From Ilyonectria destructans (taxonomy: Eukaryota; Ascomycota; Sordariomycetes; Hypocreales; Nectriaceae), in contig JAHEWK010000001.1 of assembly GCA_020740775.1 (NCBI GenBank), positions 3,224,001-3,288,000 of the forward strand: a stretch of DNA of 64,000 bases, written 5' to 3'. The notes beneath the pieces are model-generated. The model searched no databases, had not been told where the DNA came from, and saw only the letters and a list, made by a program, of their open reading frames with translations. Positions 1 to 12,671 of this stretch are shown here, piece by piece. A program made the position numbers and the translations under genes. Numbering within the stretch: position 1 is the stretch's first letter; each line of letters begins with the position of its first letter.

Positions 1-676
1 TTAAAAATACACGGAGCGCAGAGTGGGAATTGGATCACCGGAGTCTCATCATTGAACGAGCCGCTGCGGTACCGGGGTTGCGGAGTTGCGGGCGGGACGA
101 AGATTTAGAGATGGGATGGATGAGAACCTAGAAAGGCTGCCGCTGAGGCCAAAGGTGTCGTGGTTCGCATCGGTTGATTGGCTAATTTCCCGGTGCCAGT
201 GGATGCGCCGACGGCAAAACGACGGCAAACAATTAGAGCTTGGGCGCCCAATCGTCTCGACTCCTTGCCTCTTCCGCCAGCACCTCAAACTCTCGAATGA
301 TAGGGTAGGTAGGTGCCGTAGACGCAAGTGCAAAGGATCACAATTAATTCGTGACTTGCGCTATTTGCAGCGTCATTTCCCGTTTCGACAGAGCACATAG
401 AGATGGGTCGGGCACTCAATACATGCAGCCATTAGGGCGTGCATGTAGGTGCTACCAATGGGAGCACTCCGTAATGTGATTGACCCTATGAGAGCTTTTG
501 CTGCGGAGATGTGCCGAAGACGGATGCGCCTATCCTACAGTGCAGAAGTTATCGCCATCACCAAACAACCCCACCATCGCCCATTTACCCCGCCAAACTT
601 TTTTTTCCCTTCCAGCCGACGCCTGACGACGCCAATTTTGCAACTCTCCCCAAGCAACATCTTGTCATCCCTCAAA
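1..676. other. Intergenic region and ADE17 leader
   Basis: No convincing coding region is seen. Short overlapping frames on both strands look like chance. The last 100 bases or so are pyrimidine-rich and are probably the ADE17 promoter and leader. Several ATGs precede the chosen ADE17 start, including one at 449 in the same frame that would add 76 residues with no resemblance to the family. Confidence 0.6.
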
Positions 677-2600
677 ATGTCGTCCCAGCAGAAGATCGCC
701 ATCGTCTCGGTCTACGACAAGACCGGCCTGCTGGACCTGGCCAAGGGCCTCGTCCAGCAAGGCGTCCGCATCTTGGCGTCTGGCGGCACCTCTAAGATGA
801 TCCGCGAGTCTGGCTTCCCCGTCGAGTACGTACCCCGCGGAGCGTCTCGCGCTCCCAATCGACCACCACAAAGCAAAAGAGTAAACCGCTCACCTTTGAT
901 CGTGTAGGGATGTCTCCGCCATCACCAATGCCCCTGAGATGCTGGCCGGCCGTGTCAAGACTCTCCACCCCGCCGTCCACGCCGGCATCTTGGCCCGTGA
1001 CCTCGCCTCCGACGAGAAGGACCTCGCGGACCAGAACATCAACAAGGTTGACTATGTCATCTGCAACCTCTACCCTTTCAAGGACACCGTTGCCAAGATC
1101 AATGTCAGCATCCCTGAAGCTGTTGAGGAGATCGACATTGGCGGCGTCACCCTTATCCGCGCCGCTGCCAAGAACCACAAGCGCGTGACCATCCTCAGCG
1201 ACCCCAACGACTACGCCGGCTTCTTGAGCGAGCTCGAGAAGGGCGAGATCTCTGATGCCAGCCGCAACCGCTATGCGCTCAAGGCATTCGAGCACACTGC
1301 CGACTACGATGCTGCCATCTCCCAATTCTTCCGCAAGGAGTACGCTGGCGATGGTGAGCAGTACCTGGCTCTTCGCTATGGTGCCAACCCCCACCAGAAG
1401 CCCGCTGCCTCCTACATGCCCGAGGGCAAACTGCCTTTCAAGGTGCTCTGTGGCTCCCCCGGCTACATCAACCTCCTTGACTCCTTGAATGCCTGGCCTC
1501 TGGTTAAGGAGCTCAAGAAAGCTCTTGGAAAGCCCGCCGCTGCTAGCTTCAAGCACGTCTCTCCCGCCGGTGCTGCTATCGGCCTGCCCCTCACCGAAGA
1601 TGAGCGCAAGGTCTACTTCGTCAACGACATTCCAGGCATTGAGACCTCCGGCCTCGCCCAGGCCTATGCCCGAGCCCGAGGCGCCGACCGCATGAGCAGC
1701 TTCGGTGACATCATCGCTCTCAGCGACATTGTCGATGTCCCTACCGCCAGCATCATCTCCAAGGAGGTCTCTGACGGTGTCATTGCCCCTGGCTACGAGG
1801 AGGCGGCCCTTGCCATTCTTAAGAAGAAGAAGGGCGGCCGCTACCTGGTCCTCCAGATCGATCCCGAGTACAACCCCCCCTCGACCGAGACTCGCACCGT
1901 CTACGGCATCAACCTCCAGCAGCACCGCAACGATGTTGAGATCTCTCCCAAGTCCTTCAACACTATCATCACCCCCAAGGACGCTGCTGCTCTCCCCGAG
2001 AACGCTACCCGCGATCTTACTGTCGCCACCATCACCCTCAAATACACCCAGAGCAACTCCGTCTGCTACGCCGTTAACGGCCAGGTTGTCGGCCTTGGAG
2101 CCGGCCAGCAGTCCCGAATTCACTGCACCCGTCTTGCCGGCGACAAGGCTGACAACTGGTGGATGCGTTTCCACGAGCGTGTGCTCGGCATCAAGTGGAA
2201 GAAGGGCACCAAGCGCCCTGACAAGAGCAACGCCATTGACCTGCTCGTGAGCGGTGAGCTCCCCAAGGATGGCCCCGAGCGTGAGGCTTTCGAGGCCGTC
2301 TTCGAGGAAGTTCCCCCTGCTTTCACTGCCGAGGAGCGAGACGCCTGGATGAAGCAGCTCAAGGATGTCTGCGTGTCCAGCGATGCCTTTGTAAGTTACC
2401 CTCGACACAAAACATTGATCGGTCTGATATTAATGATTCTACAGTTCCCCTTCATTGACAACGTCTTCCGCGTTGCCCGTTCGGGAACTAAGTACGTCGC
2501 TGCTCCCGGCGGCAGCCAGAACGACGGTGCCGTTTTCGAGACCGCCGAGAAGCTCGGTATCACCTTTGTGGAGCAGAACATTCGTCTCTTCCACCACTAA
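677..2600 (+). CDS. ADE17: Bifunctional AICAR transformylase / IMP cyclohydrolase (ADE17/purH)
   Basis: Catalyses the last two steps of de novo IMP synthesis: formyl transfer from 10-formyl-THF to AICAR, then ring closure; a cytosolic homodimer in the family. Exons 677-825, 908-2390 and 2445-2600 give 595 aa, the usual length. The join at 825/908 (GA|G GAT) restores PVEDVSAITN. The N-terminal MGS-like cyclohydrolase domain carries KTLHP at about residues 67-71. The transformylase domain carries RYGANPHQK near 203 and the catalytic Lys-His pair in [10 protein letters not shown] near 264. The start at 677 matches the family N-terminus ([17 protein letters not shown]) and follows CAAA. The second intron (54 nt) is stop-free and in frame, so its retention would only insert 18 residues. 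Identification is very secure; the intron boundaries are inferred from GT/AG and motif continuity. Confidence 0.96.
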
Positions 2601-2603
2601 ATG

Positions 2604-2622
2604 TTTTTTTTTATAAAAAAAA
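2604..2622. repeat. T9-A-T-A8 inverted repeat just after the ADE17 stop
   Basis: A run of nine T, then AT, then a run of eight A starts four bases after the ADE17 stop codon. It could fold into an A-U hairpin in the 3' UTR or act as an AU-rich 3'-end element. This is inference from base pairing only. Confidence 0.5.
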
Positions 2623-5600
2623 TAGGGGCAAGGCAATGGTGAAAACGATAGGCTACCAATTTGCCAGATGACGAGGAGGAGAATGAAAAAGGGAAATTGT
2701 AATCTGGATGATTACGATGTTGTATATATGATAGACTTGATGCCGCGCGATGACGCTCACCTCAACGTGATGATGACATGGAACACCTTTGCAGTACCGT
2801 CCTAGCTCGCTTTATAATCTAGTGATTCTCGATGTGTCACTTCAGTGTCCGAGGCAAGTCTTGACGTAGGGCATAGACATGTAGTTGTAGCCCTCTATTG
2901 GCGGTGGAATAAACAGGGCGAATACAAACTAAGTGTAAGATATCAAACTTGGGTTATATTACAATATACGAACATGTACTGTACTCTTTACTTGGGTAAG
3001 TACATGTTGTTGGAATAATATGTTCCAGGGGTGACACAACGCAGGCTGCCGTTTCTTGAAAAGGATTCATATCTGAAGTTGATTTCTGTTACACTGCGTC
3101 CTCCGATGCCTTTGCAGCACCCTAGCATGTAGTCCTGCTGACCGCTGGGTCATGACCGGGTCTGAACCATCATGGCCTTGCGATAGGTGGGAACTATCTT
3201 ACACCTCGACTTGTCCGGATGCGGGCCGCCCAGGCCTTGAGAAATAGATCTCATCTGCTGGACTCTGTTGGGTTGGCTCCGTCGTCCGTCTGTTGCTCAC
3301 CGCATCCGAGAATCGCCCTTGTGAACCCCGGTCGAGGCATCCGTCGTGCCATTCGATAGGACACGCCGACGACGAAAGTGGAATCCTTTGGCGCGCTCAA
3401 AGAAGCTACGTCAGTTTCTGGGAAATAGCTGGCCCTGATCTCGGCAATTGATCATCAATCTCTAACGCCGTTTGAGAATGAGCCTGCCGGGCCTGCCCTG
3501 TCCCGAGGCACGAAATAAAGGATTTCCTGGGTTTCCCTTGTGTCCCGGGGGATTGGGTTGACCGGCGGAGCCCCCGAGAGGGTCATGACACCACGTCTGG
3601 GCGAGATGAGCGAGAGAATGGGGTGACATCGTGGCGGCACGGAAGCGCTTCTTTGAGGCGCACCTGAATTGTGCATGTGCGCCGTCTGTGCTTGGTGTAC
3701 TTCATACTCCACTCGCCATCACGCAGTGTCACCATCTGTAATTGCTAGCTCTTATACGATCACTTGCCATCAGTGACTGCGGTTTCTGAAACAATACCCC
3801 AGCTTCGCGGATGCAGGCCAATGGGGTCTCAGCAGCTTTTTGAGCTCTGTTGGCGAGCAGCTTGTGCCGGAGCTGACGACGACCCTGACCCTTCGTACAA
3901 CAGGGCTGCTGCCCTTGACTCTGACCAGCATTGTCTGTTCAACCATCTGAAGTAGATTTCGGGTCAGTCGGAACTCGTGGAAGGTCTTACAGGGAGTCTA
4001 ATCTCATTCACGAGATATTCCGCTCCGTGACAGTGATGCTTGGAATGACCCTCGAGGCTTCCAGAAAAGAACGACCCATGTGTTGTGGAGAAGCACTGCA
4101 AGGACTGGGTTCATTCCATCAGAAAGCCACCATCATCCTGGTGTCACGTCGTCACGCCAGAACAGATAAGCTACGATGTATGTAGGTTGCGGTATGTCGA
4201 TCATAAACCATAATATAGCTGATTGAAACTGTTCGATGAACTTAAATTAGCATGGCAGGCCGGGTTCGTCGGATCTAGATGTTGAGCACGGTCTAGAAAC
4301 ATTACAAAGCTGTAGTACCGGGGCAGTATGCGGCTGATCTGGTACCGCCGATGTAGAGAAAGAAGTAGCAGCATGAGCGATTCGGGATATAATAAAACGG
4401 CGGTGATGTTAACGAGAGAGCCTCCGAACCACGCACCAATCGGATCATGGCATCCGTAAAGCCTAAGAGGATGACGCTTGGGAAACGCGTTTAGTGTTTT
4501 CCTTGTACGACACATCTTTTGATGAAGAGCCGGCAAATGCGGTAAGGCTAAGTCGAACCTGGTAATTGATTGACGGATATCCTAGTTACTAACAGGCAGA
4601 TGACGGTTCTCGGCTTGATCGTGAGGCGCTGCTCACGGTAGATAGATCTCCGTCGCCGGAGGAGCGAGGATGGTCGGATGGATACCCCTTTTGAGACTAC
4701 ACCCTCGTCGAACAACTCGTACGCCCTGTAAGCTGTATTGTCACCTAGTCTCTATGGAGAATTCCGCATCGACCCGTAGACACACGACAGGAATAGAAAT
4801 GGTGTTTCGTACAGATGGGATTGGCAGCAGGGTCGTACGTATGTCACGGTATTTGGACACGGGTTGAGGACCATTCATCGTTGGGGGCAAGGGTGCGTCT
4901 GTCTGTAAGAAAGCGTAGTTGGGGTAATACAACAGTTGTAACATATTGGAATATCGAGGCTAGGTCTCGGGTTTGGCCCGGCTCCGTGGTGGCATTAGGC
5001 TGTGGACAATGGCAATTACCCGAGCATTCCATTCAGCGCCGGCGTCATGAAAGTTGTCATTCGACGAGTACTTCGTAAGGTCAATGACTGCGGCACATAG
5101 TTCGACAAGATATGAGGCAGACCAAGGGACGAGCTGGGGGCATGCGGACAAAGCCAGATCTGAAGCAGCGTTGTGGCACAGCAGCAGGCGTAGTCCACGT
5201 CACACAGGGAGCGGTCCCTGGAACATTGCCTGGTGGCCGTTGAATCGTTGATTATTCTTGCCGGGCCCGCCGAACAACCAGTTGCAGATGTCAAGGCCGG
5301 GAGAGTCAAGCTATAGCATGGAGGTGATCGGGAGAGATGCCCAAAGAGCACTCGTGGGTGAGCCAAAACGGGAACTGGCGTCCAGGGCCAAGGCCGCCTG
5401 GACCGGGGATGCCCGGAGGGGCGCCCGCAAGGATCAACCCATGGCCGTGCTTCCTCTCCGTAGCCAGCGGCGTGACTGGGCCGCTGAATGGTACGGACCC
5501 CTGACATCGGGTGTGGAATGTGGTGTTGGCAGCGTCGTATTGGGAAATCTGGCATTTGATCTCACATGTCCCTCGATAGGAGAGAAGAGGTGACGAGGGG

Positions 5601-6787
5601 TAGATGACTGGTCTTGCCGCCCAGGTACGGACTGGGCTAGGCGAGGATGATTGCAGCCAGCTATGGACGTCTGGCCTGGGGGACCAGATGTGACGAGGGC
5701 TGGTTGTGTGGTTGATTGGATAATGGGGCGAGGACCTGATAGGGGCCCCTGCCACAGCGAAGAAGGGAGACGAGGCAACGTCCAGCAGCAACAGGAGCTT
5801 GCCAACAGCCAACAGGGAGAATGTCTCCCGGCAGCGGCAAGTTGAACCGGTGGTCGGTTATGGAATCATGGTTTGGGGCGTTTGCTCTAGCGAAATGCTC
5901 GGTGCAGCTGTCGCAGAGAGTCGCGAGTTGTCAGTCGTCGACGCCACAGACGCATCCTTTGGAGAAACACAGGTTCGCTCTCTGTAGAGGGGCGCTAACG
6001 GCCACGGGCTAGCAGCACAGGGCAGTAACAGGCTCGTGGTATAGGGGCTAAATTAGCGGCCCTAGGCCCGTTGTCCCCTAGGAGGGGCCCCAGACAGGCA
6101 CTGGCGCAGTGGGACAGTGGAACCGTGGAACTGCGGCCAGTGGGTGGGCAGCTCGCCTGGGGGGCGGCGCTGTGCAGCAGCCCACAAGTCCACCAGTCGT
6201 CCAGTCGTCCAGTCCACCGCCGCACCACCAGATACTCACTGCTCCCAACTGAGCCGGGAATCGCGCCCAGAGACCTGGGATGCTAAGGGCCTCCTAAGGT
6301 CAGCATCCCACCAAAACGGACTGTGGCGGGCCCGGAGCCAGGGCTAGCTGTCAGGGACCGGGGCCGCAGGCGAGGCGGGGACGGGCACCGACATAGCTCG
6401 ACCCAGTGGGAACCTGCCTGTGAGATATGGACGTAGACAGTTAGGCCGTCAGTTGGTCAGTCCAAGTGTCTCCGTACAGTAGGTAGCACTGGCAACCCGG
6501 CCTGCGGAGTGAGGTGGCCTTGTCCATGTTCATGCTCACGCTCCATGCTCGTTCGTTTGCCGGGGAGAGTTGAACGGTGTCCGTATCAGAAGCGGTGCAG
6601 TTGCCCATGCAAGACGCGCGCACCGCCAAGGTTGGATCATGGCTGGGATTGCAGATTTTCGGTTGTTCTTATGTAGAGGGGAAGCATCTCGACTCGATTC
6701 CCAAGGTGCTGCTCACGTTTTCTTCACCATTGCTCGACTGCTCGACGGACAGCAGGCGCAGCAGGCGACGAGCACGAGCGACACAAG

Positions 6788-6806
6788 TCGTACCTACCTT
6801 ACCTAG
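6788..6806. promoter_or_regulatory. CCTACCTTACCTAG-type promoter motif
   Basis: The motif ACCTACCTTACCTAG lies about 530 bp upstream of the start at 7326. Related forms occur at 19497 (CCTACCTTAGGTA), 27319 (ACCTAGGTA) and 35203 (ACCTAGGTAGG), all in intergenic DNA. Function is unknown; it is listed because it recurs. Confidence 0.3.
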
Positions 6807-7092
6807 TCAGCCGCTGGCTCGCCCTTCGCGATATTTATCCTTCAACCTAGGAAGGGGCACTTAACTTCCTTTCGTGCCTGCCTCCAATCCCGTGCCTCCT
6901 CCCTCGTTCCTCCCTTCTTCTTCTCCTCCCGACCCAGACCGACAGACAGCTCGCGGGACTCATTCATTTCCCAGCTCCCGCGCCTCGACATTCTTCATTT
7001 TCTATTTTACCAGTCCGGACCTCCGCCCTACGCTCGTCGCCCTCTGTTCTCTGCATCTCGCAATCACACATCACCTGTCATCTTGCACACTA

Positions 7093-7134
7093 ATGTCTGA
7101 CATCCTCGTCGCCTTCCTCGACCCGCAACCCTGA
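7093..7134 (+). other. Upstream ORF 1 in the leader of the 7326 gene
   Basis: ATG at 7093 opens a 13-codon frame (MSDILVAFLDPQP) that ends at TGA 7132-7134. It lies in the presumed leader, about 190 bases before the main start. It could reduce scanning to the main ORF if the transcript starts upstream of it, which the sequence alone cannot show. Confidence 0.35.
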
Positions 7135-7216
7135 AGTGCATCCGAAGCGAAGGAACCCGAAGCTACGCCGCTCAACCAGTGGACCTCGCGACGTCGCTCA
7201 TTTCCAGTTTCCCTTC

Positions 7217-7339
7217 ATGATCAGCGCTGCTTGTCCAATCTCATCACCGCTCCCTGTCAAAGTTCCCCAAAACCCTGCTGCTCTAGCAGCTGTCTGCCCC
7301 AGTCGTCCGTCTATTGGGCGTCGCCATGGGTCAGGGTGA
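7217..7339 (+). other. Upstream ORF 2 overlapping the main start
   Basis: ATG at 7217 opens a 40-codon frame ending at TGA 7337-7339, which overlaps the main ATG at 7326 in another frame. If this leader is transcribed unspliced, ribosomes using this ATG could not initiate at 7326, and the next in-frame ATG at 7407 may matter. Confidence 0.35.
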
Positions 7340-10300
7340 TGGTGAGGTTGTGACGCCGCTCTCGTGTCCTGGCGGCTGGACTAGAGGCAGACGGTTGGGA
7401 CCAGACATGGTATCCGACATTGGAGGTGACGGCAACAGCAACGGCGGGGACCGCTTCGACTTCACTAATAAATCCTTCCTCGAAACGGCGACTTTGAGCT
7501 CTCATTCCGGAAGCCTCTCCCAGCACCGACCACGACAAACACACGACCCTGACGTCGGCGACCACCTGCATGCACATCGAGCGCATGCGTATGCACACGC
7601 AAACACAAGCATGCACGTACAGCCATGTGCGCAACCGCAACCACAGCCGCAACGTCCCGCCACGGCCTACGATCATAGAACTGGTAAGCCCCAGGATCTG
7701 GGCGACGAAAGTTTCCTTCTCTCGCGCCAGACGAGTGCTGCCACAATGGCCTTGACAACATCCTCTGCAACTGGCACCGTTGATGCCACTAACAGTGCCC
7801 ATCAGCCGCCGTTGTCAAGCCTCCAGAGCCTCTGGAGCCAGGAACCAAAGGTTGAGTTGTACATGCCACTAGAGCCCCAAACCGACGACGAGCATCGGAC
7901 AAACTCCCATCGCAGTCAAGGACTACTTGACAGCCTCGACAACGAACTCTTACTTCCCGACACTCACCTCTTTGCTGCCTCGGACGACCGTCCCTCGTCG
8001 TCACGCAGCCACCTCCGTTACTGGCGCCGTAACCGGAGTCCAGGTCCAGACGCCTCTAAATACCAGCGTGTCTCATCTGACGGCTCGCCGCCATCGCCGC
8101 CGCTGGATAGCATCCGACCGTCCATGCTCATAACAAGAGAAGAATTCGAGGCTCTTCCGCCTACGATACAACGCAAAGTAAGTCAATCGCCTTTTGTTCA
8201 TCATACGATTTGTCTCTGCGCTTTGGCATCTTTCGGTCCGGGACGCGGACGCAAAAGCAATGCCAAAAAGACCAAATCAAGCACCCAGACATGTATCCAA
8301 GCCGTTTCCCCACTCCATGTCAACACACATCGATCCCTATTTCCCCTTCCATTTTCGCTGCGCATCATTTCCCACAAAGTCACGATTGACTTGTCTCGAG
8401 TCGATGGAGCGACTCCCAATGAGAGCGCTCCCTTCAATCCCGAACCCCTTTACATCCCTTCCACACATACACATTTCACATTCCTAGTTCCTGGGATGAA
8501 CTTGCCTGGCATGACTCTACATGATTGGGTCGAACAAGGCGCCGCCAGTCATCATGATTCGGCCAGTCTTGTGTCCATCATGCAGCTGCCGGGGCTAGTA
8601 ACCGCCTGGACATGAACGAACTCCCACCACAAGGGCCACAAGCAGGCCCGGCCAACACCAGGCCAGCGCCCACCCATGTCTTGCCTAGTCTGGCTTGTCT
8701 TGGCTGTGGGCGGCTCGGCGGTTGACCATTGGCTGGGCAAGCCCAATATGCCCCTCATCCTTCCCAGATCCTTCCCTTTGGGGACTCCCATCACATCCGG
8801 ACCCTAGGCGGACGTGACGACGTCCTGGCCTTGCAGCTCCGTATGGATCCATGCCACTGGAGTTGTGGTGCTCCAACACTGCCAGCAAACCGGGCCTCAT
8901 CCGCACCAAGTCACTGCAGGGCCCGCCCTGGAAACCCAATCATCCACTCTCCTTACTGCAGCGTTTCGTTCCTGCATTGAGACATGTCCATTCCCCTTCG
9001 AGCCTTGCCCCTCTCCCCTGCCTTAAGACCCAACGATTCCCCCTCAGTGTCCTGCAGTTATGTCTCCATTGCCTCCTTCGTGTTTGGTTTTATCATTGTC
9101 AGATTGAGAGATAACTTATCTTGTCGTTCTGTCGTGTGCTCATCCTCGCTGTCTAAGTACTAAACGTCGTTACCTTGCAGTACTTTACCACCATAGAGCG
9201 CTCTCAGCTGGCCCATCCACCTGACCCGGACGAACATATTCGCCTTGAAACTGCCGACTACGACGAACCTTTGTCCTCACAGCCCGTGTTGGCTAAGCCC
9301 ACCAAGCGTCGACGACATCACAAGCATAGGGCCACGTCGGACTCTCCTATTTCCTCACCCCGCCGATCCCGGATCACTTCAACGGACCAGCGCTTCTACG
9401 CAAGTCTGCCGGAAAAGATCAAGCGCCAGCATCTGACCGAGGAAGAGCAACTGGCCGCTCATTACCGCCGACAGACACTCATTTTCAGAAACTCAAGCGA
9501 GTCATCACTCCAGGTTGTGAAACACCAGCCGAAGGACGAGAAGATGCAGTCTCCGCTTGGTAGCCCCGCGCTTTCTGATGGCCACTCGTCGCTATCAAGC
9601 ATGCAACCTCCGCATAATGACCAGGTTCCGCACGGGGTAGAGAAAAAGAAGACCGACTCTTTCTACGACAGCTTCCGATGGCTTGAAGAAGATGAAGGCC
9701 TCGATCTCCGCCTTTACCTAGACGACTACCACATCAATCTTCGCGAAGAGGTGCCGGTGCCCAACCGGAGTCGACGACCGTCGTTCCGTCGCCACCTGTC
9801 CATCAACAAGCTGCCTTTCGGCCGTGGTTCTGTTTCGTACAGCCGCCCACCTACCGTACCAACGTCACCCACATTCGTGTCGCCTTCACAGAGCCCAGAC
9901 ATAGGCTCAGGAGTTCATGGCCGCCGGAGGTCACGGGCATTGTCCCTGATATCACCCAATAAACAGCCTCTGCCATGCATGTCTCCGACCATTGATCCTG
10001 CGGCAGCTCATTATCAGGACCCAGAGGCCCGAATGAAATTACGTGTATATCTGGCGTCACCCCAGAAGTTTGATGAGGCCATTGAGTTTGGCTTTCCATC
10101 GGCGGATGGGGCTAGACCGGTCAAAGGGAGAGACGGCGCCGACACGTCGGAGAAGTTTCGTAGCTTCTTGGAAGACGATCGATCATCGGCATACAGTGAT
10201 GGGCTCACGATCGCCGATCCCGACTCCCCCAAGACGCCACATCTCTTTGAGAAACCCGTGTTTTCGCGCCCAGTCCGACCAAGCACCGAGCGCAGCAGTG

Positions 10301-10614
10301 ACCGCTCCACTTGCCTCAGAGACGACGCCAGTCGAGACCCATTGTCGAGCCGGGAGATGACACTGCGAATGACTCTTACTCGACCCGATCTTCGTGCAAA
10401 CGAAGAGCACATCTACGGCGCGTGGAAGCCAAGCAGTGCCCGGACCTCTACCACACGACAGGACGGGACATCCAGCCCTCTAATCTATGCGCGGGATGAA
10501 AACCGAAAGGAGAGCATCGAGCGACAGCTTGCGGCCATGGACCGGTGGACCGACGATACCTTGGCGGAAAATGGGGTCGTTAAACGGATGTGGAATCGAG
10601 TACGGCGGTCTTAG
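7326..10614 (+). CDS. Conserved-looking fungal protein of unknown function, two exons
   Basis: Not recognised as a named family. Exons 7326-8177 and 9181-10614 give 761 aa. The join reads EEFEALPPTIQRK|YFTTIERSQL and both sides look like one ordered motif. The protein is rich in Ser, Pro, Arg and His and seems largely disordered. A Glu/Arg-rich segment with PEKIKRQHLTEEEQLAAHYR follows the junction by about 70 residues, and the C-terminus (IERQLAAMDRWTDDTLAENG) is likely helical. No signal peptide or membrane segment is visible. The intron is 1003 nt, far above the 50-100 nt of its neighbours, but has GTAAGT, a TACTAAAC branch site and TTGCAG. The frame stays open into the intron until 8615, so retention would give a shorter protein. 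The start at 7326 is uncertain (alternative 7407) because an upstream ORF overlaps it. Confidence 0.7.
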
Positions 10615-12671
10615 ATGCGCATGGTGGCGCAAGGAGAAATGCATCATACACCACCATGGATGAGGGCCAATACGTCACGACATGATGTCATTTTTTATTA
10701 TTACTCTCGTTCACGAATACCCCACCATTTGTTTTAATACTGCCGATGGAACTATTGCTTCCCTTGGACACGCGGGCGGACATGTCTGGTCGTTACATCT
10801 GATGCAATCACTCACTGGGAGGAGTTTACTGGAGTTGGGATTGCTTTGTGTTGCCGAGATTTCACGTCTTTCGTTAAAGCACTAGTGGAGCGGGAAGGGA
10901 AGATTTTCTTGTCTTGCTGGTGACCAAAAAGCGCATGCCGGAGTTGAAGGCTGCCAGATACGGAATGCGTCATGAGGAATTAGCCAGCAATTGTGTACTA
11001 GAAGAATAATTGAAGAGCGTCGGCTGAATGGTAGGCTCCATTCTCCTGCGCCATGTTTCAGCAACAAGCGGTTATGTGTCTCGGTCTCTTTTGGCTTTCT
11101 CCCCCGTCCCAGCATACCTATGTGGGTGACATCGCGTGTCATGTGTTGTTGGTTTGGCAGCTGTTGTTGTTGCTTCTTACTACACACGACCGAGGATGGA
11201 CAAGGCAGATAATGAGTGGGTTGGTTTCATGGCTGAGACTGACAAAGCTAGGTGCCTCGCTGTGCGCTTGGTATATCACATGGGCTATATTGAGACGCGC
11301 ACGACAAAGATTCCTGCATCTACTTACTACATGGAGTCGCCGTCGTTGTTCAAGACGCCGGATGCCGCCCCGCCTCGTTCGGGCACGCACCAGTACGAGG
11401 GCTCCGTTCAAGCCCGGGACTTGGATGCCAAGATATTCTTTCAGTAAAAGGGCGGCCGATGAAACGCTGGCTTGGTGCAGCTCACGGCGGTGGCAGCCAT
11501 GTCATGCACGCGGATGCGGGCTATGAACCACCACCACCGCCAACAACAACCGCTGCACCCGGGAATCAGGAGGGAGAACTTTGCCCCGCGGAATAACACC
11601 GTGGGCTAAACGGGTTCGTTCAGGGATGGATGGAGACACAGACTGCGCTAATACTGTACAGCTTTACGGCGGACGGGGCGAGAAAGAGGGCTTTGTCGGC
11701 TTCGGACTAGCAGCTTCGAGGCGGCAGTCTTTTCTGCAGAGACAGCATTTGGCTTGCGCCGCCGTCCATGGCTCAATCGATAGTCCCACGGAAGCCTCTT
11801 TTCGGCTCATTTTTCTTATGGTACTTTTTTTTTCTTCTTTCTCGCCATCGGAGACGGCGGATGGCGGGTAAAGGAGGCGTCGGCTGGCGGAAGCGCTGAA
11901 TCGAGAGGCGGCGTTCCCCCTGATGGTTGGCATTCTCTTTGCTTTGCCCCCTCGCTACCAGAACACGACGAAACTCAGCTCGGGATGGGAGAAGCCGAAC
12001 GCCGGGTAATATGCAATTCTCTTCCCTCCTCTTCTCGCATTGCGTCGCTGTAATTAATTATGATATGTCGTGCAAGGTTGGCCTGGGCCGCAACAGACCA
12101 GCCCTGGCATGCATGGGATTGGGATAGTTTATGCGTTAAGAGCCAAGGCGAGCTGCCGCGTTCGGATCTGCTCCCGGCGTGCCTCGGAGTGCCTCGGAGT
12201 GGTGTCCTCACACCACCACCATCACGACCTCGTCTTATTTACTACGCTGCTCGCAGCTGCAGCACGCAGGTGTGTGTGTGTGTGTGTGTGATGCTAGGGG
12301 ACGCCCGCGCTTACCTGCATGCGCTTCTCAGGTTGAGCAATTTCATTCTGCGATGCGGTGTAAACCTCCGCTCATCGGCCGCTTGGTCTGTGTGTTATAT
12401 GATGCGTTGTATGCAAACTCGTGTGCTTGCGTGGTAGACTAATCAATGATGCCGTATTCAAGACCTTGCGTAAAGCTGCTAATTACCTAAACCGTTCGTT
12501 CTATATTGCTACCCAACCCGACGGCCGTCTGCTGTAGATTCACACCATGCTTCCGCTTCCTTACCCCTTGCCCCTTGCCTCACGGGCAGAAAGGCACACC
12601 CCATAAACATGCTCCCGTGTTGCTCACGCCCTTGAACCCTCCCACCCATGCGTAGCTCGTACATCCCGTAA
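10615..12671. other. Intergenic region between two convergent genes
   Basis: About 2.1 kb holding the 3' ends of the 7326 gene and of VPS10. Short frames at 10.9-12.4 kb on both strands lack motifs and splice-compatible partners. Apart from the GT repeat at 12270 nothing is recognised. Confidence 0.5.
12270..12290. repeat. (GT)10 microsatellite
   Basis: Perfect dinucleotide run of 21 nt in intergenic DNA, likely length-polymorphic. Confidence 0.95.

Larger units (their letters stand above)
2601..7092. other. Long intergenic region
   Basis: About 4.5 kb without a convincing gene. Many short frames exist on both strands between 3.4 and 6.9 kb, but none shows family motifs, codon bias like the neighbours, or splice-compatible continuation. 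The stretch at 2.6-4.6 kb is relatively AT-rich and that at 5.0-6.5 kb GC-rich. The last few hundred bases (about 6.8-7.1 kb) are pyrimidine-rich and look like the promoter and transcribed leader of the next gene. Confidence 0.5.

Noticed and set aside
792..2408. 538-codon open frame on the minus strand opposite ADE17
   Set aside because: It mirrors the codon bias of ADE17 exon 2 and has no family motif; a typical antisense shadow of a GC-rich gene.
5016..5812. Overlapping frames of up to 179 codons on the minus strand
   Set aside because: Several frames are open at once in GC-rich DNA, with no motif, no start context and no splice continuation.
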